Of a DNA stretch of 64,000 bases, positions 56,998-64,000 are shown one piece after another. The translations under genes were made by a program, and so were the position numbers. Origin of the DNA: Mixia osmundae IAM 14324 (taxonomy: Eukaryota > Basidiomycota > Mixiomycetes > Mixiales > Mixiaceae); contig NW_014575563.1 in NCBI RefSeq assembly GCF_000708205.1, positions 1,357,361-1,421,360 of the forward strand. Direction: 5' to 3'. Each line of letters begins with the position of its first letter. The first letter of the stretch is position 1. The notes beneath the pieces were generated by a model. It made no database searches. It saw only the letters and a program-made list of their open reading frames with translations, and was not told where the DNA came from.

Positions 56998-59885
56998 TCA
57001 TGAGGGTGTGGGCGTGAGCAGACTCCGTAGATTGTCTGAGATCGGCGGCGGTAGAGGCTTGGCTGCTTTTGCCGCGTCTTCATCCTCGAGCTTCTTGAGA
57101 CGGGCATCTTTGAAGCCGAGCGCGCCTCGTCGTCGTAGGATGTCCTCTGTACTACCGGGCGCATCCTTTGCAGCTGCCTCTGCCCGCCTGCGGTCGTTGT
57201 CCTCGACGACGAGCTGGAAAGTCTTGTAAAGTATTTCGGCTTGCGCCAGCAGTGGCTCGACTTCCATCGTCAGACTCAAGCCCTGCATATCCGCTTCAGC
57301 ACCGAATAGATGCGATAGAGCAAGCATGACTGACATTGATGTAAGCGAGCACCTCATCGAAATAGACGAGATGGCGGATGATCGGATCGCGATGGGTTTG
57401 TAGGATTGCGAGCGCGAAGAAGCATTGGGGTGAGGTACCGCAGACGTCCGTCCAGAAGTTCTCCCATAGCATCGGGATTTGTGCGAAAGTGAATTCGCGC
57501 TTGAACAGAATCAGCAGTTGGCGAAAGCAGAAGAACAGGTTTAGGCTGTCTGTCTTGTCTGCAGAGGTGCAGGAAGTCAGCTGGGCTGCATGCAATGAGC
57601 AAGATCGTCCTACCAAAATGCTTGTATAGCTCTGGATCCATCAGGGCGATGAGCTCTTGCAGCTGCGATAGCTGTTGCTTCATGCCCGATTGATCCCGTA
57701 AGAAGTTGCGTTTCTGCCATTCTACATCAGCTTCTCATCGACCTCTGTGCACGATACTGACCATGCGCTCCATCAGGCCAACGAAGCACCAGAAAGTGGT
57801 GATCTTGTCGGCATCAAAAGTGACATAGAGCGGCGAGCAGAGGTCAGACATTCCTTGCACGTAGCCCAGCTCAGTCTCGAAGAAATTGTAGGTGAGCAAG
57901 ATCTCCTGTAGCCTTCGGACGTGAATATTCGACGCCGGCTGACCGCCTGAGCTCGCGCGAGTGTGTAGAGAGGCGTCCAAGCCTGCTAAACTCGTCGGGC
58001 CTTGCTCCTCTTCCGCCGTCGCGGCAAACATGGGTTGTATACGATCGGTTCGGCGGCAGTCAATCTCTATGCGATGGTTCTCTTCGATGAACTCGTCTGT
58101 CGAGGTTACTTGGGTTTGACCATACCAAAGCGAGCGAAGGTCGTGATATTCGGTACTAAGCCGCATGATCAGCCTGGCCCCCGTGCGAAGCAGGAGCACA
58201 GCTCACGTCTTCGCCGCCAGAGCTGCTCGACGGTCTTCGGCGGAGGATGTCCAGTCGAACATGCCAAGTAAGAAAGGCCAAGCTTGCTTTCTCGCGGCCG
58301 GTACGAGCCCCTATGCGCTCGTCAGCTGGGCTGATGAGCTAGCGCGATCAGCTCACTCTTTGGAAGATGCGTCGCCTAGCTTCGTCTTCCGCCAGCAAGA
58401 GGACGCCGGTCGCGGGGTCGAAATATGCCGCCCATTCTGATGCTTCTATAGGCTGGTTCGTGGCCCGCGTCGTCCTCGGCCGCTGAATGCTATAGGTTGT
58501 CTGCTCAGTCTCGTCAGTCTCATCAGGTGCGATGGAGCGAAAGACATGCAGCAAGAACTTCGAAGGCGCCCAAAGCCCCTTCTTCCTCGCCCTCACAGCC
58601 TACTTCTGCGCGTCTTGCTCGCTCGCCTTCTTCCGCCACGATGCGAGACCATTTGGCTAGATAGACTCGCGCAGCGTCGTAGCCTCCCACGCCGGCTTCT
58701 TCCTCCCATTTGCTCCATTCCGGGTGGGCGGTGTAGAGATTTGCGATGGGTGGTGGCAGATGGGGTAGGATCGGTTTCGCCAAGCGATGCGAGAGGATCG
58801 GATGGGCAATACTCTGCGCAGCCGATCGAGCGTTGCGCGTGAGTTTAGAAAAGGACGACAGGAGACTGAAGGTGAGATCGTCCATTGCGGGCGATTGCGA
58901 GTGTGTCTCGCCCGTCCGTGTCGAACGAAACCGTCGATCTGGTTTCAGTGCTTCGTGCAGGATACTGCCTCGAGCGTCCTTGCGTACGTTTGTGCCTGCA
59001 GCTGCATAGGCTGTCGAGGTGGGCTTGCTCGGTATGCCGATCACATCATCATCGAAGAAGAAAGTCGAATGAGCTTCGAGGTCGGCAGTGTTTGGATTGA
59101 CGAGGTAGAGCGTTGGCTCGATGTTAGACCGGATGACGTTGGCATACTGTCGCATCTTGTTGATGAGTGCTTCGCCACCCCACGAACTCGGTAGGCGCTG
59201 TAGCAAAGCCGGCGCTTTGCCTTTGCTGGTGTCTAGTAACGTCTTGCGCGCGTCTCGCGTGAAGACGGTCGAAGGCGACTCATCATCGTGAAAGTACAGC
59301 GGGGGCAGACTGATACCACCAAAGGTGTGGATGACGATGGTGCCATACCACGCCGAAAGCGTGGGCGGTCTCACTTCCAGGCTGTAGATCGATGTTATAG
59401 GCAGGCTGAAGGCATGCTCGGCAGGTTTGGAAGTCAGAGAGGAGGAGACGAGGACGCTGTCTGCATCAGGCTGGAGCCGACTGATCGGTCTGCCGTCGGC
59501 CGCAGCCTCGACGAGCACAAACTTGTCCTGCTCCTCATCATTGACGACGCGTTCTGGGATCCAGCTGAGCAGATAGGCTCCTCCCTGGAGACTAGCGCGT
59601 CAGACAGGCGTACACAGCACCCACTGTGCATGCAGTACTGACCTGTTGTACGATGGCGACATAGCCTGCAATGTTCTCCTTGCTGTGCGTCGAGGGATAG
59701 ACGTATACTTTGGACTTGGAGAACACGAGCTGGCAGTAAGCATCCTCCGCCCCGCTCGCTGTCTCGTCGGCTTCCTGCTTGCGGCTTATCTCGACTAGAT
59801 CTGCAGTCTACGTGGTGTTGAGCATCAGCTCGTGAGCCAGGCCGCTTAGGGCTTGCTGGCGTACGCTGTGCGTGATGAAGCTCAT
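56998..59885 (-). CDS. GYP7: Rab GTPase-activating protein, GYP7/TBC1D15 family
   Basis: Nine exons: 59885..59865, 59807..59643, 59584..58559, 58500..58357, 58310..58207, 58155..57762, 57713..57614, 57558..57335, 57282..56998; 820 aa. The N-terminal DUF3548-like region has KSKVYVYPSTHSKENIAGY and SWIPERVV. The TBC domain starts WAAYFDPATGVLL, IFQRGLVPAARKQAWPF. The arginine finger is in RIEIDCRRTDR and the glutamine finger in YVQGMSDLCSPL. It stimulates GTP hydrolysis by Ypt7-type Rabs on vacuole and endosome membranes. The first coding exon is 21 nt. Confidence 0.92.
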
Positions 59886-60084
59886 GGCCGAATCGTTGCT
59901 GCTGTCCGTGCTCGCCCCCTCGGACGACGTAGAGACGGCAGTCATGCTTCTACTCTCGTGTGATACATCCGATCAGACCGTCAAGTCAACCTTGTCGTCA
60001 GTCAGGCCAGTCAGGCCAACGTCAGCTTGCGCTGTGCTCGCCGCGCGCGACATCGAGCTCGAGCAGGCGTCATCCCAAGTGTCC

Positions 60085-62905
60085 ATGGCCAGACCTGACC
60101 GACACAGGCCGACATCCGACTCATCTCACCACTCGCAGAGAGACCGGGATGAGCATGTCCAGCCGAGTCGGCGGCGGCACGATGGAGATCATCAGAGGAA
60201 GCGACGCCGACATGAGCCAGAGCAAGTCGAGGAGGATATGTGGGTAGAGAAAACTGCGCCTTCGACAGACAAAGTTCGCAGGGTGTCCTGCTAGACGCTC
60301 TCTTGCTGACAGACATGAGCAGGCGGTCTCGAATGCGCCAGATCCAGCGACACTCGGTCTCACATCCAAGGCCATACCGTCACACGAGACCGTTCAAGAG
60401 TTGCCTCTTCACGAGGACGCGGAGGCGCAGAGCAACGACCCTTGGTCAATCATTGATGCAACGTCTCACGTCAGGGAGAAGAAGCCGCGTGAGCATAAGC
60501 CAGATCCAGAAAAGGCACGCCCGACGAAGCATTCTAGGACATGCTAGCCACTGACAGGTTGACAGAACAGGCCAAGATGTCTCGCTTCGAGCGCAACACT
60601 GGCATCTATAATGACGATGGCACACGCAAGGCCGACAACGAAGCCATTGCAACGGGCACGACTCGTCCGTCAGACGCGTCGGCGAGCAAAGTCATCTTGC
60701 CAGGCTCAGCTGGATCAACCTGGCGGCTCGCAAAGCTCAGGAGAGTCCTCGAAACTGCAGACGAAGAGAAGCGACCTCTGGAAGAAGTCGCACTGGAGCG
60801 CTATGGCTCCCTACAAGAATTTGAACAGGCAATGGAAGAGAAGCGCTGGATCGAAGAGCAGCAATCCCGCCGACGCTCGACCGCAAGCGGATCGACCACA
60901 CCCTCGCGCCGTGATCAGCACAACCGAACAGCTTCTTCGCCGGGTCTGCGATCTGTGTTTACAGACCCCAATGCTAGCGATCTCTCCCAATCATCCTCTC
61001 GAGCTGGTTCGTTTCGAAGACCGGGCGAGGGTGTCTCCTCCACCCCGGCACGCAATGCACCAAGTCAGAGCCCAGCATCTACGCCCGCAGACTCTAGACC
61101 GCAAACGCCCATTCCATCCGTGTTCACTCCACCAGTGCAACGGAGCAGCGCCCATAGAACCGGTTCAGCCCTAGCGGGCCCACCGGTCAATGCGACGCGC
61201 GATCAGACAGCTGCCGACGGAGCGGATGAACTAGATCCGGGCCAGCATTCGCAAGCTCCTCTCTCTACATCCTCGCTCAACCGACTGCAAGCAAAAGCAC
61301 TGAAAGCCAAGCTGATGGGCGCACCCGAAGCAGAAGAACTTCAGCGAGCGTACGAGACAGCCGCGGAATCCTCGCGCGGAGGCGATCGAGGCGGAGGTTA
61401 CTTTGGCACGCAGCCGGGACAGCATGCTGGGGATGGTACAGAGGTGCACGTTCTGCCGACGCTCGATGGATATGGCAGACTCTACGATATTGGTCCGGGC
61501 TCACAAACGACAGAGCCGCAAGAGCACAGACCGGGCAACAGGAAGAAGAAGCTCGATGCGCAAAAGGTCAGACCCGGCTCAAGTACGCTGTGTCGCGTCG
61601 CTGATGCTGCGTACAGTTTGAGACACGCGATCTCAAGACGGGCGAGATCCTGCGATACAATGCAGACGACGATTCTACAACGCTGCGTGAGCTTGTCAGG
61701 CAAGAGCGGTTCGGAGCAGGCTCGGCGGATCAGAAAAGCATGGACGCAGAAATGGCGAGTCGGATTGTTGGCGATGCAAAATTCGAGGATGATCTCGAGT
61801 GCGTGATTCGTGATCGCCAAAGCACTCCAAGCTGATCATGCTGCAGCTATATGGACGACAACGCTGATAAGCTTGCAAGAAAGAAGATGCGGGATGAAGC
61901 GCAGAAGCGCATGTTTGCCATCAATGGTACGCTCTAGTCCATGGCTTTGTGCAGAGCTCAATCTTTGCTCGCCAGACTATGCAAAGACGAAGAAGGCGCT
62001 GGAGAGCTGTCGGCTGTGCTACCAGGATACCGAGACGTCCAGTCGACCACCACTTGTTCCCATGATCGCTCTCGGAACGCGATGCTATCTATCGTTACCA
62101 GATAACGAAGGCCTTACCACAGGACATTGCTGGATCGTGCCACTCCAACACAATCTTAGCTGTCTGGAAGGCGATGACGACTTCTGGGACGAGGTGAAAG
62201 TACGTCCCTGTCGACCTGTGTCGCGTGACGAGCTCACAAGGATCTGCAGAACTTCATGAAGACATTGATGAAGATGTTCGCGGCTCAAGACAAGGGCGTC
62301 ATCTTCTTCGAGACTGTGCTCTCGCTTCGGTCGCAACGACATAGCTACATCGAGGCTATACCTGTGCCTTTCGACATCTATGACGATGCACCGCAGTACT
62401 TCAAAGAAGCAATCCTCGCAGTCGAGTCTGAATGGTCGCAGAACAAGAAGCTCATCGACTTTGCTTCGCGTCCGGGCGGCTTTCGACGTGCGATGGTACC
62501 CAATCTGCCCTATTTTGCTGTGCAATGGGACTACAAAGGTGCGTGCGCCATGGCTCTCGCGCGCCTTTCAGCCTCTGATCACGTGAGCGTATCAGGCGAG
62601 AAAGGTTATGGGCACGTCATCGAGGGAATGGACACACAGGAAGGCGCGGGTGATGGCGCAGACGAATTCGAAGAGGCCAAGGGCGGAGGCGAGTTTACCA
62701 GGTGCGTTCATTGCCATGCCATCTCAACGTGACTGACGTTTCACGAATGTCCAGATACTTTGCGCACGAGATTATCGGGAGCTTGCTCGAGCTTGAGCCG
62801 CGTGCGTGGCGTAAACCTCGACGAGCGAAGCAGAGCGAGGAGGCGAGTCGCATACAGGCATTCAAAACGCACTACGATGCGTATGACTGGACAAAAGTGT
62901 TGTAG
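60085..62905 (+). CDS. CWF19: CWF19-like splicing/debranching factor
   Basis: Eight exons: 60085..60273, 60323..60488, 60566..61566, 61617..61798, 61847..61926, 61976..62199, 62250..62701, 62755..62905; 814 aa. The R/H/D-rich N-terminus (residues 1-60) is followed by STWRLAKLRRVLE and ERYGSLQEFEQAMEEKRW. The CWF19 N-domain has ESCRLCYQD and a HIT-like LTTGHCWIVPLQH; the C-domain has AIPVPFDIYDDAPQYFKEA and PYFAVQWD. The family is linked to post-splicing lariat debranching and pre-mRNA splicing. The exon 2 to 3 junction (77-nt intron) is the weakest. Its ATG is 199 bp from the GYP7 ATG. Confidence 0.9.
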
Positions 62906-63182
62906 CTCTGCAAATGTGATAGCGAACGCATATGCAAGCTGATAGATCAGCGTCTGGTGGCGCGCGAAGGCCCAGAGAGACCAGATGGGCATCAGCGCAA
63001 CGCGCGAGTCGGAAGTGGCGCTTCGAGGAAAATCTACGCGAGCTCTGTCAGTGACCTGATAGCCAGCCTCTTACAGTCAGAGCATCCATACAGGACAGTG
63101 TTGGCGTGAGATAGTCGTTGGCGAAGAGGAGACTTCTCGGTCCGAGGGACGAAGCGCTCGCTCAGAGCGATAGTCGCCCACG

Positions 63183-64000
63183 ATGGGTCAGACACTCAGC
63201 GAGCCGGTGACGACGAAGCACTCTGACGAGGGAAGCGATGCTCGGCTGGCGTACGCAGTCAGCGAGATGCAGGGCTGGCGACTAAGTGGGTTTATTCGTT
63301 TTGCATCGACGCCCATTCTCATCTCGACCGGTATCATTGTGCCTGACGATCCCAATCTCTATCGGCCGTCTACGAGCACTTCATCTCACAACAGGGCGGA
63401 CAGCCTCTCTTCGCATTCGGCATCCCCGTCTCATCGGCAACTAGCAATGTACAAGCAGCTGCTGACTCGTCATGGCAGGCATGGAAGACGCACACGCGAC
63501 CATCCTGCAATTAGACGATCCAGCGCTACAGGGCTCTTCTTCCGCCTCTCTGTCTGCAGAACGGGCAAAAGCACCAGACGGCAATGGCTTCTTCGCAGTC
63601 TATGATGGTCACGGCGGTCGGTCGATCTGCTGATCAGCACTGAGAACGCATCTGAGTCTGCTTTTGTGCTTGGTAGGCGGCACGGTCGCTCGCTTTGCAG
63701 GTGATACAGTACATTATAGGTTGCGACAGACGCCGGCATATAAAGCGGGCAAGTATGAGCAGGCGCTCAAGGATGCTTTCCTCAAGACCGATGAAGATCT
63801 GCTATCGAGTACGTTCATGCACACATCAGACGAGCTCAGCTGACAAAGGCGTCCCTTTGGAAGACCCAGAATTCCAAGCGGATCCATCAGGCTGCACAGC
63901 TGTAGCGGCACTCTTCACGACCGACGGCAAGATCCTCGTCGCCAATGCGGGTGACTCACGATCTATACTCTCTTGTGGGGGCGAGGCGAAAGCCATGTCA
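63183..64000 (+). CDS. PP2C-type protein phosphatase (3' end outside window)
   Basis: Exons 63183..63285, 63479..63616, 63677..63808 and 63849..64000 (open at the right edge). The start MGQTLSEPVTTKHS and SEMQGWRLS is typical of yeast Ptc2/Ptc3 and human PPM1A. Motifs are MEDAHATIL, FFAVYDGHGG, KDAFLKTDEDLLS and SGCTAVAALFTTDG, then NAGDSRSIL; metal-binding aspartates are in ED, DGHGG and GDSR. It dephosphorylates Ser/Thr. The first intron is about 193 nt, far longer than others here, and the third only 40 nt. The N-terminal glycine in MGQTLSEP may be myristoylated. Confidence 0.88.

Overview
The window is nuclear DNA of a fungus, most likely a basidiomycete yeast-like species with a very compact genome. 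The genes are classic fungal orthologues: SET2, uricase, APL2, COG7, CHO2, URA5, PDI with an HDEL tail, PTR2, VMA2, GYP7 and CWF19. They sit on both strands and are mostly 50-400 bp apart. Nearly all are cut by tiny introns, usually 45-60 nt, with CTGAC/CTAAC/CTGAT-like branch sites and GT..AG ends; some introns are 36-40 nt and a few use GC..AG. No tRNA, rRNA, CRISPR array, transposon or virus-like element was recognised. The genus cannot be fixed from sequence reading alone.

Layout. 1-9.0 kb: SET2 (3' part), uricase, tRNase Z, an HMG-box regulator, a 2.2-kb gene-poor stretch and a DUF3237 gene. 9.2-13.0 kb: one continuous reading frame joins a UBA-UIM-USP-like protein, whose catalytic residues look lost, to a PDCD2/TSR4 protein with a MYND finger. 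13-18.6 kb: a TauD-family dioxygenase with an in-frame TGA, a Dal5-type permease, an orphan putative secreted protein and an unresolved minus-strand coding signal. 18.8-28.8 kb: AP-1 beta-adaptin, COG7, phosphatidylethanolamine methyltransferase CHO2 and a two-finger C2H2 protein. 28.9-34.7 kb: a short cystathionine beta-synthase with a 6-nt microexon, URA5, and a pair (ATP-grasp enzyme plus DHQ-synthase-like sugar phosphate cyclase) that looks like the core of a mycosporine/gadusol-type sunscreen pathway. 35.9-49.3 kb: a three-RRM protein, an SFK1-like membrane protein, a C78 peptidase, PDI, KTI12, an RTA1-like protein, a CaaX-ending disordered protein with its upstream partner, and eIF5A. 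50-64 kb: a PTR2 peptide transporter, cofilin, YPI1, V-ATPase subunit B, a mitochondrial-type protein, GYP7, CWF19 and the 5' part of a PP2C phosphatase.

Most genes are independent housekeeping genes. Sets that may act together are the ATP-grasp and cyclase pair (secondary metabolism), uricase with the Dal5-type permease (purine-derived nitrogen, weak inference), and PDI, COG7, APL2, GYP7 and VMA2 (secretory and vacuolar pathway, not clustered in any regulatory sense). Exon models were built by hand: each listed junction keeps the frame and restores a conserved family block unless marked tentative.
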